Shown in pieces: positions 1 through 7,825 of a stretch of 53,624 nt of DNA (the first letter of the stretch is position 1; each line of letters starts with the position of its first letter). The stretch comes from Faecalicatena faecalis (GTDB taxonomy: Bacteria > Bacillota > Clostridia > Lachnospirales > Lachnospiraceae). The notes below the pieces were generated by a model. That model was not told the DNA's origin, searched no databases, and was given only the letters and a program-made list of their open reading frames with translations. The position numbers were made by a program, and so were the translations under genes. Where the stretch lies: NCBI RefSeq assembly GCF_012524165.2, contig NZ_JABACJ020000031.1, positions 1 to 53,624 of the forward strand. The letters run 5' to 3'.

Positions 1-75
1 GGCTGATCTGCGATCGGCATGTGCCGAAACGCGGATTGTATCAAATGAGCTGATGCGCGGTCTAACTGCGCTAAA

Positions 76-97
76 CTGCGGCCTAGGTGGGCCGCAG
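76..97. repeat. GC-rich inverted repeat at the window's left edge
   Basis: CTGCGGCC (76-83) and GGCCGCAG (90-97) form a perfect 8-bp stem with a 6-nt loop that contains the stop codon of the ATPase gene. A second small inverted repeat, TCGGCA/TGCCGA, is at 14-27. The first ~105 bases are markedly GC-rich compared with the following 1.8 kb. No U-tract follows on the minus strand, so it is not a typical terminator. Confidence 0.5.
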
Positions 98-1840
98 GCC
101 CGGAATAATCATATGATTATAAATAGAGATGCATTCCTCTGTTTTGTTCAAAGATTTATAGCTTGCCTGAACAATAATCAGTAGATTCAATTTTTCCTGT
201 GATCCACAAGAGAATTTATCACAGTAAGTTTCAAAAATATGTATATTTTCTTCGTGACAGTCTAAGGCTGATAGATATAACATTTTATAAAATAATAATC
301 TAGGTTCAGAAATTAAAGAGAAAAAATCCTCCATTATTTTTAAACACTCATATCCCTCTTGATACAACTCGAATTCATAGCATAAATCTAAAATTTCATA
401 GTAACTACATTTATATGCTTTTACTTCTGTTTTAGTTTTTACTATAAATGCATCTAAAAAAATCCAGGCTGTATCGGGCGAAATATTAGTCAAAATTCCA
501 TTTCTTAAATGTGAAATAAGAGTTCCGATTTTTTGCGGATATTTAACCTTATATATTTCTAATAGGGCTAACCATGGTATTTCAGCTACTTCTTGTTCAG
601 TCACAGCAATGCCTTTATATTTTATTAAGTTCATATAATAACTTTCATATCTTTGTAAAGCAATAATATTTGAATTAATTATTTTACGAGCAGAACTATT
701 TTTCCAGGAATCAATAATAGATGCGTGATATATAGTAACAGTATCTGTCACCTTTTTATCTAAAAAGCCTTCATTAGTTAATTCGCAGAAAGATTGTTTT
801 ATATCTGATTCTGTAATATCTTTAGGAATGATTTTTTCCAAGATACTTTTTTTGAGCTTTCCATTATTGTGGATTATTATACCTAGGATTAAAAGACTTG
901 TTTCTGATAAGAGTAATAACTTTTTTAATATTTCGTCATCGACCTCACCAGCCACGCATTCATTCCCGATATTAAGATTTGAGGCATGGGCTATAATCTG
1001 TAATATATTTCCATTTGGATGTTTATCATAAAAATCTAATATTTTATTACTATATTCATATGAAGACGGAATAATGTTTAGTGCATGAGAAACAACATCT
1101 ATAATGTATTCTTTTGGAATTTGTTTCAATTCTAATCTTTCAGTTTTTAAATCATTTCTTCGGATATAGTTTTGTAAATCTATTAGTTGCTCTTCTGTAA
1201 TATTTTTGGTTATAGTATATTCAAATAATAAAAAATGCTTTTTGTATCTAGTAGCATAAATTACATCTAAGATACTTTTCAAAGATGAGTTATCTATATT
1301 TTGTATATTATCGATTACCAGAAGAATTCTCTGTGTAGAAAATACATTCTTTAAATAGTTTTTTTTGACATGCATTCCTCTAAGTCCACTATCATATTGT
1401 ATCATCTCATATGGTCCTAATTTACCAATTTTTCCAATAGACATTTTTATGGTATGCTTTAATATGGATTTGGGCTTGTTTATACAATCTTCAATGTATT
1501 GTTTAGTTATGTAATCATTCATTATTTCATCGTGAGAAATATACGTCTCATAATTAATAAAGCTATTATTTATTTCCTTTGATTCTGCATTGATTTCATC
1601 AAAAAGTTGATTGAACACTTCCCACTCATTATATTTATTTCCATTATTTTCAGGAACAGTTCGAATACATATTGGTACAATTTCATTGGTATCTATAAGT
1701 GATATTATTTTATCAGTTAAGGTAGATTTCCCCACTGCTGTAGTGGCATACAAAAATTGTACAATAGTCGAATCAGCATTATATATTCTCTCCAATATTT
1801 CGTTCGATTCATTGTCTCTATCTAAACATGTATCTACCAT
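83..1840 (-). CDS. P-loop (STAND/AAA-like) ATPase, 3' end possibly rearranged
   Basis: A 585-residue protein of unassigned role. The start was set at 1840 because its ATG lies just after a good AAAGGAG site; the longer frame back to 1960 runs through a terminator-like hairpin. Residues 32-40 (ATTAVGKST) are a Walker A motif and residues about 171-177 (ILLVIDN) a Walker B motif, so it is an NTPase of the NACHT/STAND or AAA type. The C-terminal half is helical and Leu/Tyr rich, as in TPR-like sensor regions, but I see no clear named domain. The coding sequence is very AT-rich, except that the last few codons (PGLRPT) fall in a sharply GC-rich segment that also contains an 8-bp hairpin over the stop. 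The true C-terminus may therefore have been replaced. It lies downstream of the recombinase on the same strand. A defence, regulatory or element-control role is possible but only inferred. Confidence 0.7.
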   Translation of the reverse strand: MVDTCLDRDNESNEILERIYNADSTIVQFLYATTAVGKSTLTDKIISLIDTNEIVPICIRTVPENNGNKYNEWEVFNQLFDEINAESKEINNSFINYETYISHDEIMNDYITKQYIEDCINKPKSILKHTIKMSIGKIGKLGPYEMIQYDSGLRGMHVKKNYLKNVFSTQRILLVIDNIQNIDNSSLKSILDVIYATRYKKHFLLFEYTITKNITEEQLIDLQNYIRRNDLKTERLELKQIPKEYIIDVVSHALNIIPSSYEYSNKILDFYDKHPNGNILQIIAHASNLNIGNECVAGEVDDEILKKLLLLSETSLLILGIIIHNNGKLKKSILEKIIPKDITESDIKQSFCELTNEGFLDKKVTDTVTIYHASIIDSWKNSSARKIINSNIIALQRYESYYMNLIKYKGIAVTEQEVAEIPWLALLEIYKVKYPQKIGTLISHLRNGILTNISPDTAWIFLDAFIVKTKTEVKAYKCSYYEILDLCYEFELYQEGYECLKIMEDFFSLISEPRLLFYKMLYLSALDCHEENIHIFETYCDKFSCGSQEKLNLLIIVQASYKSLNKTEECISIYNHMIIPGLRPT

Positions 1841-1881
1841 TGTAAAATTCTCCTTTAGGGTCTTTATGTTATCCATTAAAA

Positions 1882-1904
1882 AAAGATAACTATATATTAT
1901 CTTT
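1882..1904 (-). terminator. AT-rich terminator or attenuator between recombinase and ATPase genes
   Basis: On the minus strand AAAGATAA pairs with TTATCTTT around a 7-nt loop and is followed by a run of T. It lies after the recombinase stop and about 40 nt upstream of the ATPase start codon, so it could end the recombinase transcript or attenuate the ATPase gene. The stem is all AT except one pair, so it would be weak. Confidence 0.45.
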
Positions 1905-1938
1905 AGTCTATGGAATCCGACTTTGCTCTGGTAAGAAC

Positions 1939-1978
1939 AATTCTGCATCTCTTCTTTCAATCGTTGAAATGCAGAATT
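1939..1978. repeat. Inverted repeat in the recombinase-ATPase spacer
   Basis: AATTCTGCAT (1939-1948) is repeated inverted as ATGCAGAATT (1969-1978). Allowing one G-T pair the arms extend to 13 bp (1939-1951 and 1966-1978) around 14 nt. Its position beside a tyrosine recombinase makes it a candidate recombinase-binding or regulatory hairpin. The spacer is longer than the 6-8 bp of ordinary Xer/integrase core sites, so the recombination-site reading is weak. Confidence 0.45.
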
Positions 1979-2013
1979 TTGTCGTTAATAAAATTTTGTT
2001 ACTATCAATAAAG

Positions 2014-2937
2014 TCAAAAGCCACATTTCATAGTATTACGAGGATGTTTTGTCATCAATATATTATTCTGCTTTGTCATTGATACATTGGTATAGATCTC
2101 TGTTGTTTTAATAGAACTATGCCCCAGCAGCTTTTGGATATAACGTATATCAACATCAGCTTCGAGTAATAAGGTCGCAAAGGAATGACGGAACATATGA
2201 GGGGTGATATGCATATCAACTCCGGCCAGATTGAGATATTTCACAATCATTGACCGTACGGACTGTTCGGTGAATCTCTGGTGGAGCCGGTTTATAAAAA
2301 ACCAGCCAGTGGCTATAATATCGTCTTGGAAAACAGTATAGTATTCTAGTAATATTTTCTTTACATCATTATTTGTGACTTGAATCATCCTTTCCTTGGA
2401 ACCTTTCCCATAGATTGTTATTTTAAATGACGCCAGATCGACCTGCTGAATTTTCAATGTGCATAATTCAGAAATCCTGACGCCAGTAGCAAACAACAGT
2501 TCTATTATAGTAATATCCCGTAGAATGGCATTTTGCTGATATTCAGTTCTAGAATGTGAATGATAGTAATACATAGTGGAAAGAAAATCTTCAATGATAG
2601 GTTCAGGAATGGTACGTGGTAATATGAGTGGTTCCCGGAACTTTACATTGATTTTATCAAATGGATTCGAATAGATTATCTCTTCATATACTAAATAGTG
2701 AAAAAAGGCTTTGAGTGCAGCAATCTTACGTTTAGTTGTTTTGGGCTGGTACTTTTTGTGTAAGGAGGAAATAAATTCGTTGATTGCTGTTTTGTCTGCA
2801 AAATTAGGAACAGTCAACATGAATTCATGAAATTGCATCAGATCAATACGATATGCTTTTAGTGTTTTCGAATCTAGTTTTTTTATGTTTTCACAATATT
2901 TTAAGTAATCTTTCAGTAATGTTTCTAAATTTTTCAT
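2014..2937 (-). CDS. Tyrosine recombinase (XerC/XerD-like integrase)
   Basis: This 307-residue protein would cut and rejoin DNA through a 3'-phosphotyrosine intermediate. An N-terminal SAM-like core-binding domain (about 1-100) precedes the catalytic domain. The full catalytic set is visible: Arg154 (ATGVRISEL), Lys178 (YGKGSKER), His247-x-x-Arg250 (HMFRHSFAT), His273 (LLGHSS) and Tyr282 (TEIYTNV). A GGAG site precedes the ATG. Length and motifs match Xer-type recombinases, but it does not sit in the usual housekeeping context and its base composition is AT-rich like the adjacent ATPase. I read it as the recombinase of a small mobile or phase-variable island, not the chromosome-dimer resolvase. 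The nearby inverted repeat at 1939-1978 is a candidate site. Confidence 0.85.
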   Translation of the reverse strand: MKNLETLLKDYLKYCENIKKLDSKTLKAYRIDLMQFHEFMLTVPNFADKTAINEFISSLHKKYQPKTTKRKIAALKAFFHYLVYEEIIYSNPFDKINVKFREPLILPRTIPEPIIEDFLSTMYYYHSHSRTEYQQNAILRDITIIELLFATGVRISELCTLKIQQVDLASFKITIYGKGSKERMIQVTNNDVKKILLEYYTVFQDDIIATGWFFINRLHQRFTEQSVRSMIVKYLNLAGVDMHITPHMFRHSFATLLLEADVDIRYIQKLLGHSSIKTTEIYTNVSMTKQNNILMTKHPRNTMKCGF

Positions 2938-3106
2938 AAGTAATTACTCCTTAGTTTTTCTATCATTATGAATGTTTCACAAATGATTGTCGAGTATCAT
3001 ATTTTGTATTTATACATTCTTTAAAACAAGCTTACATCTGGATTACAAAAGCTGTATTAGTATATGTTTTCCAGTTTTGCCACTAGATATTGTATAAAAT
3101 TAGATA

Positions 3107-3155
3107 CAAGGGCTTAAATGAGATGAATTATCATTTAAACTCTTGTCTTTTTTTT
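3107..3155 (+). terminator. Terminator-like hairpin that overlaps the pflB promoter
   Basis: An imperfect stem (core TTAAATGA at 3114-3121 with TCATTTAA at 3131-3138, outer pairs CAAG with CTTG) is followed by TCTTTTTTTTT. It has the form of a rho-independent terminator on the plus strand, yet no plus-strand gene lies to its left. Its T-run overlaps the spacer of the pflB promoter. It may be the relic terminator of a gene displaced by the island at 1-2937, or an insulator. Confidence 0.5.
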
Positions 3156-3171
3156 GACGTAGTGCTATACT
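3143..3171 (+). promoter_or_regulatory. Promoter of pflB
   Basis: TTGTCT (3143-3148) and TATACT (3166-3171) are separated by 17 nt and lie about 50 nt before the pflB start, with an AAAGGAGG ribosome binding site shortly upstream of the ATG at 3221. A match to the housekeeping sigma consensus seen directly in the sequence; not tested. Confidence 0.6.
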
Positions 3172-3220
3172 ATGCGAGGAAAAAAGGATAACCCTATTTA
3201 CTAAAGGAGGATTTTTAAAT

Positions 3221-5473
3221 ATGGCACAGTACGAGCAGTGGGAAGGCTTCCAGGGAAGACTCTGGAAAGATGACATTAATGTACGTGATTTTATTCAGCA
3301 CAACTATACACCTTATGATGGAGATGAAAGTTTCCTGGCAGATCCGACAGAAGCTACTAACAAACTTTGGGGAAAATTAAAAGAGCTTCAGAAGGAAGAG
3401 CGTGCCAAGGGCGGAGTCCTGGATATGGAGACAGAGGTTGTTTCCGGTCTGACAGCTTATGGCCCGGGATATATTGATGAAGAGATGAAGGAACTGGAGA
3501 AGGTGGTAGGTCTCCAGACTGACAAGCCGTTAAAGAGAGCTTTCATGCCATACGGCGGTATCAAGATGGCAGAGCAGGCATGCACGACTTATGGATATCA
3601 GCCAAGCGAAAAGCTGCATGAGATTTTTACAAAGTATCATAAGACACACAACCAGGGCGTTTTTGATATCTACACACCGGAAATGAAGAAAGCCCGTCAC
3701 AATAAGATCATCACAGGACTTCCGGACACATACGGAAGAGGACGTATTGTTGGTGATTACCGTCGTGTTGCTCTGTACGGAATCGACCACCTGATTGAGA
3801 AGAAAATGGTAGATTTTGATGAGACAGAGAGACATGGAATGAAGGGAACAGACTTCCGTCTCAGAGAGGAAGTTGCGGATCAGCTCAAGGCCCTGAAAGA
3901 AATGAAGGAGATGGCAGCAGTTTACGGATATGACATTTCCAAGCCGGCAAAGGATGCGAAAGAAGCAGTACAGTGGCTGTATTTCGGATACCTTGCTGCA
4001 ATCAAGACACAGAACGGTGCGGCAATGAGTGTCGGAAGAATTTCTACATTCCTTGACATCTATATTCAGAGAGATCTGGAAAAAGGAATTCTGACTGAGG
4101 ATGAGGCACAGGAATTAATCGACCACATGGTCATGAAATTCAGAATGGTGAAATTCGCGAGAGTTCCTTCCTATAACGAACTGTTCTCAGGTGACCCGGT
4201 ATGGGCAACTCTGGAAGTAGGCGGACTTGGACAGGACGGACGTTCTATGGTAACAAAGAATGACTACCGTTTCCTGCACACACTGGAGAACATGGGACCG
4301 TCACCGGAACCGAACCTGACCGTATTATATTCCTCACGTCTGCCGGAGACATTTAAGAAATATGCATCCCACATCTCTATCACAACAAGTTCCATCCAGT
4401 ATGAGAACGACGATGTGATGCGTCCGGTATGGGGCGATGATTATTCCATCTGCTGCTGTGTATCTGCAACACAGACAGGTAAGGAAATTCAGTTCTTCGG
4501 AGCTCGTGCGAACCTTGCAAAATGCCTTCTGTACGCAATCAACGGCGGTGTAGATGTGAAGACAAGAGAACAGGTAGCACCAGCTTACAAGCCGGTAACT
4601 TCCGAGTATCTTGACTTCGACGAAGTCATGGACAAATATGACAAGATGATGGACTGGTTGTCCAAACTGTATGTAGATACACTGAACATGATTCACTACA
4701 TGCATGATAAGTATTATTATGAAGCAGCAGAAATGGCTCTGATCGATACAGATGTGAGACGTACATTTGCAACAGGTATCGCAGGATTTTCACACGTGGT
4801 AGACTCCTTAAGTGCAATCAAGTATGCAAAAGTAAAAGTAATCCGTGACGAGACAGGAATCGCTGTAGATTATGAGACAGAGGGAGATTTCCCAAGATAC
4901 GGAAATGATGATGACCGAGCAGATGAGATTGCAGTATGGCTGTTAAAGACCTTCATGGGCAAACTGAAAAAATGCCACACTTACAGAAATTCAGAGCCTA
5001 CGACCTCTATCCTTACAATTACATCTAACGTTGTATATGGTAAGGCTACAGGATCACTTCCAGATGGAAGAAAAGCAGGAGAGCCTCTTGCACCGGGTGC
5101 AAACCCATCCTACGGTGCAGAGCAGAATGGACTTCTCGCATCACTGAACTCCGTTGCGAAGCTTCCATATGAAGAAGCGCTGGATGGTATTTCTAATACA
5201 CAGACCATCAATCCGGGAGCATTGGGACATGATGATCAGGAGAGAATCGACAACCTGACACACGTTCTGGACGGATACTTTGATCAGGGAGCACATCACC
5301 TGAATGTGAATGTATTCGGTAAGGAAAAACTGATCGATGCTATGGAGCATCCAGAGAAGGAAGAGTATGCAAACTTCACGATCCGTGTATCTGGATATGC
5401 TGTTAAATTCATCGACCTGACACGTGAGCAGCAGATGGATGTTATCTCCAGAACATGCCACGGAAGTATGTAA
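3221..5473 (+). CDS. pflB: Formate C-acetyltransferase (pyruvate formate-lyase)
   Basis: This 750-residue glycyl-radical enzyme converts pyruvate and CoA to acetyl-CoA and formate in the cytoplasm, the central anaerobic step of mixed-acid fermentation. The adjacent catalytic cysteines are Cys412-Cys413 within SICCCVSATQ, and the radical glycine is Gly725 within the C-terminal RVSGYAV motif. Length is that of full PFL (E. coli about 760), not of the shorter diol-dehydratase-like relatives. It is followed 65 bp later by its activase pflA, the classical pair. A strong promoter and a very good ribosome binding site suggest high expression. Codon use is that of a well-expressed gene. Identification is firm. 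Confidence 0.97.
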   Translation: MAQYEQWEGFQGRLWKDDINVRDFIQHNYTPYDGDESFLADPTEATNKLWGKLKELQKEERAKGGVLDMETEVVSGLTAYGPGYIDEEMKELEKVVGLQTDKPLKRAFMPYGGIKMAEQACTTYGYQPSEKLHEIFTKYHKTHNQGVFDIYTPEMKKARHNKIITGLPDTYGRGRIVGDYRRVALYGIDHLIEKKMVDFDETERHGMKGTDFRLREEVADQLKALKEMKEMAAVYGYDISKPAKDAKEAVQWLYFGYLAAIKTQNGAAMSVGRISTFLDIYIQRDLEKGILTEDEAQELIDHMVMKFRMVKFARVPSYNELFSGDPVWATLEVGGLGQDGRSMVTKNDYRFLHTLENMGPSPEPNLTVLYSSRLPETFKKYASHISITTSSIQYENDDVMRPVWGDDYSICCCVSATQTGKEIQFFGARANLAKCLLYAINGGVDVKTREQVAPAYKPVTSEYLDFDEVMDKYDKMMDWLSKLYVDTLNMIHYMHDKYYYEAAEMALIDTDVRRTFATGIAGFSHVVDSLSAIKYAKVKVIRDETGIAVDYETEGDFPRYGNDDDRADEIAVWLLKTFMGKLKKCHTYRNSEPTTSILTITSNVVYGKATGSLPDGRKAGEPLAPGANPSYGAEQNGLLASLNSVAKLPYEEALDGISNTQTINPGALGHDDQERIDNLTHVLDGYFDQGAHHLNVNVFGKEKLIDAMEHPEKEEYANFTIRVSGYAVKFIDLTREQQMDVISRTCHGSM

Positions 5474-5538
5474 TAAAAGATATTAAGAAAAAGAAATTAT
5501 AAAGTTAACAAAGAAACGTTTCACAACGAGGTGTTATT

Positions 5539-6303
5539 ATGACAGAGCAGAAAGAACTTAAGGGATATATTCATTCCCTGGAAAGTTTTGGCTCTGTAGA
5601 TGGACCCGGTGTCCGGTATGTGGTCTTTATGAGCGGCTGTGCGATGCGCTGCCAGTTCTGTCACAACCCGGATACATGGAATATGCAGACCGGTACGCCT
5701 TATACGGCGGACGAGCTGCTGAAACAAGCTAAGAAATACCGCTCTTACTGGGGAAGTAAGGGCGGTATTACAGTAAGTGGGGGAGAACCCCTTCTGCAGA
5801 TTGATTTTGTGACAGAGTTTTTCAGAAAAGCCAAAGCAGAGGGCATCCATACGACACTGGATACAAGCGGGAATCCATTTACGAGAGAAGAGCCGTTTTT
5901 CGGAAAGTTTCAGAAATTAATGAAGTATACAGATCTGGTCATGCTGGACATCAAGCATATTGATGATGAGCAGCATCAGATTTTGACAGGATGTACGAAC
6001 CAGAATATATTGGATCTGGCGTCCTATCTCTCCGAGATTCACAAAGCTGTCTGGATCAGGCATGTCCTGGTGCCGGGAAGAAGTGACAACGATGAATATT
6101 TGATGAAACTGAATGAGTTTATTCAGACATTAGACGATGTCGAGAAGGTGGAAGTACTGCCGTATCATACGCTGGGAACCTTTAAATGGAAGGAACTCGG
6201 CCTCAAATATCCGCTCGAAGGCGTGGAGCCGCCGAGTAAGGAACGGATAGAGAATGCAGAGAAATTGTTACATGTGAACAAAAATGAGAGAACCGGTGCT
6301 TAG
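5539..6303 (+). CDS. pflA: Pyruvate formate-lyase activating enzyme (radical SAM)
   Basis: This 254-residue radical SAM protein installs the glycyl radical on PflB by hydrogen abstraction with a 5'-deoxyadenosyl radical. The iron-sulfur binding cysteines are Cys34, Cys38 and Cys41 (GCAMRCQFCHN, CxxxCxxC), followed by the SAM-binding GGE of TVSGGEPLLQ. There is no inserted ferredoxin domain, so it is the canonical PFL activase and not the longer type used by other glycyl-radical enzymes. The ATG at 5539 follows a GAGGTG site. The 65-bp gap after pflB contains a 10-bp palindrome, GAAACGTTTC (5513-5522), of unknown meaning. Co-transcription with pflB is likely because I see no terminator between them. 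Confidence 0.96.
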   Translation: MTEQKELKGYIHSLESFGSVDGPGVRYVVFMSGCAMRCQFCHNPDTWNMQTGTPYTADELLKQAKKYRSYWGSKGGITVSGGEPLLQIDFVTEFFRKAKAEGIHTTLDTSGNPFTREEPFFGKFQKLMKYTDLVMLDIKHIDDEQHQILTGCTNQNILDLASYLSEIHKAVWIRHVLVPGRSDNDEYLMKLNEFIQTLDDVEKVEVLPYHTLGTFKWKELGLKYPLEGVEPPSKERIENAEKLLHVNKNERTGA

Positions 6304-6370
6304 ATTATAAAGAAATTATATGCACATATAGTAATTGTGAACAAATCGTGAAATGCGTATGAAATGAAGC

Positions 6371-6399
6371 TTGTATATGACAGATAGAAATATTAAAAT
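6371..6399 (+). promoter_or_regulatory. Promoter of the surface-protein gene
   Basis: TTGTAT (6371-6376) and TAAAAT (6394-6399) with a 17-nt spacer lie about 40 nt before the start at 6442. A consensus match only. Confidence 0.4.
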
Positions 6400-6441
6400 A
6401 TACATTAGGAGCATTTTAACGTTTTTAGTTCGGGAGGGCAT

Positions 6442-7650
6442 ATGAAAAAGAAATGTAGAGCATGGATGGCTCTGTCATTGGTACTTAGTATGATGGTTGG
6501 AATGCAGGTCCAGGCAGAGGAACCGAAAGAGGAAGCGCAGATCAGTATGACTGCATTTGAGGGAACGGATCTGAATCAGGTAAAGGCAGGAGACACGGTG
6601 AAGTTCCATATCAGCATGAGCAACACGACGGAGGATGATTTGTCGGGAGCCAGACTTGTGGTGACAGCAAAAAGCACAGATGGGCAACCAGCAGGTGATG
6701 TTGTGATTCCAGAAGAAGGGAATTCAGCGAATCTTGGAGATAGGGCGAATGGCAATATGAAAGGCATTACATCAGCTGTTGTAATAGATTTTCGTCCAAG
6801 TACCAACATTAGTGATGCGGTTGTGTCTGTTAAAGTGGCAGAGGATATGGCGGGAAAACCGGTTGAAGTGAATGCCTTCTTAAGTGTGGACAATGGAGAA
6901 CCTGAGAAACCGACCGTATCTAATTTTGCACAGACAGCTTTTACGGTCATGGAGGAGGCAGATGTGGCTTTAGAGCCTGTACTTACTTTAGAAGCAGTGT
7001 CAGATGTTGATTTCAGTAAGGGAGTTACGAAGGATGTGCCCTTTAAGATTACAGTTAAGCTTACAAATTCGGGCAATATCGTACTTCATAATATCCAGGT
7101 AGATACGGCATATTCAGACAAAACACCGGACTTTATGGAAGAGAAAGATTTTCTGAAATTAGGTTCCATTGTTTCCAAAGGGGATTTTACAATCTTAGAT
7201 GATGGAAGCGGGTATCTTTCACAATTAGAAGTGGGAGCTTCAAAGGAGCTGACATTTGAGTGTAAGATTCCGAAAGACTATGCGCATGAGCAAGTGAATT
7301 TATTCCTTGCAGCAGGAGCATTTGAAGCCGAGAACCTGGAAGGTGATCCTGTAGCACAAGATATGTCTGTTCTGAATTGTAAAGTTTTGGCACAGCAGCC
7401 GGTTCCGACACCGGATTCAAAGCCAACACCTGGTATAAAACCAAATCCAGGAACACCGCCGAAAACAGAACCTACACTAGAAATAAAACCAGTGGTTAAG
7501 CCAGCAAAGGTCCAGTCAGTAAAAAAAGCTGCAAAGTCTCCGCAGACTGGTGATGAATCTCAGATGACAGTCTGGATGATACTAATGTTGGGTGCAGGAG
7601 GCACTGCAATATCAGTTCTAAAGAAGAGACCCGATTTTATGAATCGTTAA
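6442..7650 (+). CDS. Sortase-anchored surface protein
   Basis: A 402-residue secreted protein. Residues 1 to about 25 are a signal peptide (basic MKKKCR, hydrophobic core, cleavage near VQAEE). The body looks like two Ig/DUF11-like beta domains, with phrases such as VKAGDTVKFHISMSN and VPFKITVKLTNSGNIVL typical of conserved-repeat surface domains. A proline-rich, wall-spanning linker follows (about 320-365), then SPQTG, a transmembrane stretch and a basic KKRP tail. SPQTG is a variant of the LPXTG sorting signal, and SPxTG forms are common in Lachnospiraceae, so anchoring by a sortase is likely. No sortase gene is in the window. The ligand is unknown; adhesin is a guess. A strong terminator follows. 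Confidence 0.85.
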   Translation: MKKKCRAWMALSLVLSMMVGMQVQAEEPKEEAQISMTAFEGTDLNQVKAGDTVKFHISMSNTTEDDLSGARLVVTAKSTDGQPAGDVVIPEEGNSANLGDRANGNMKGITSAVVIDFRPSTNISDAVVSVKVAEDMAGKPVEVNAFLSVDNGEPEKPTVSNFAQTAFTVMEEADVALEPVLTLEAVSDVDFSKGVTKDVPFKITVKLTNSGNIVLHNIQVDTAYSDKTPDFMEEKDFLKLGSIVSKGDFTILDDGSGYLSQLEVGASKELTFECKIPKDYAHEQVNLFLAAGAFEAENLEGDPVAQDMSVLNCKVLAQQPVPTPDSKPTPGIKPNPGTPPKTEPTLEIKPVVKPAKVQSVKKAAKSPQTGDESQMTVWMILMLGAGGTAISVLKKRPDFMNR

Positions 7651-7705
7651 TGATTTGCAAGAGAATTGCAGTTATTAAAATTACTGAGAATGAATTTATT
7701 TTATG

Positions 7706-7740
7706 AAAAAGGATGGTGAAGTTTACCATCCTTTTTGATT
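7706..7740. terminator. Bidirectional rho-independent terminator
   Basis: AAAAAGGATGGT (7706-7717) and ACCATCCTTTTT (7725-7736) form a perfect 12-bp stem with a 7-nt loop. It ends the surface-protein transcript. Confidence 0.9.
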
Positions 7741-7825
7741 GCTTAAAGATAATGAAAATGTTACTATAATGGTAGGAAAAAAGTTACTTACGTGTGATTG
7801 AGAAAAGGTAGACAGGGTACATAAA

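Noticed and set aside
1841..1960. N-terminal extension of the ATPase to 1960
   Set aside because: It passes through a terminator-like hairpin and lacks a good ribosome binding site, while the ATG at 1838-1840 has AAAGGAG at the right distance.
1939..1978. Inverted repeat as a firm recombinase crossover site
   Set aside because: Core spacing is longer than the 6-8 bp of known sites and no second copy is visible in the window; kept only as a candidate.
2014..2937. Recombinase as the chromosome-dimer resolvase XerC/D
   Set aside because: Composition and neighbours point to an island; without the rest of the genome the housekeeping enzyme cannot be assigned here.
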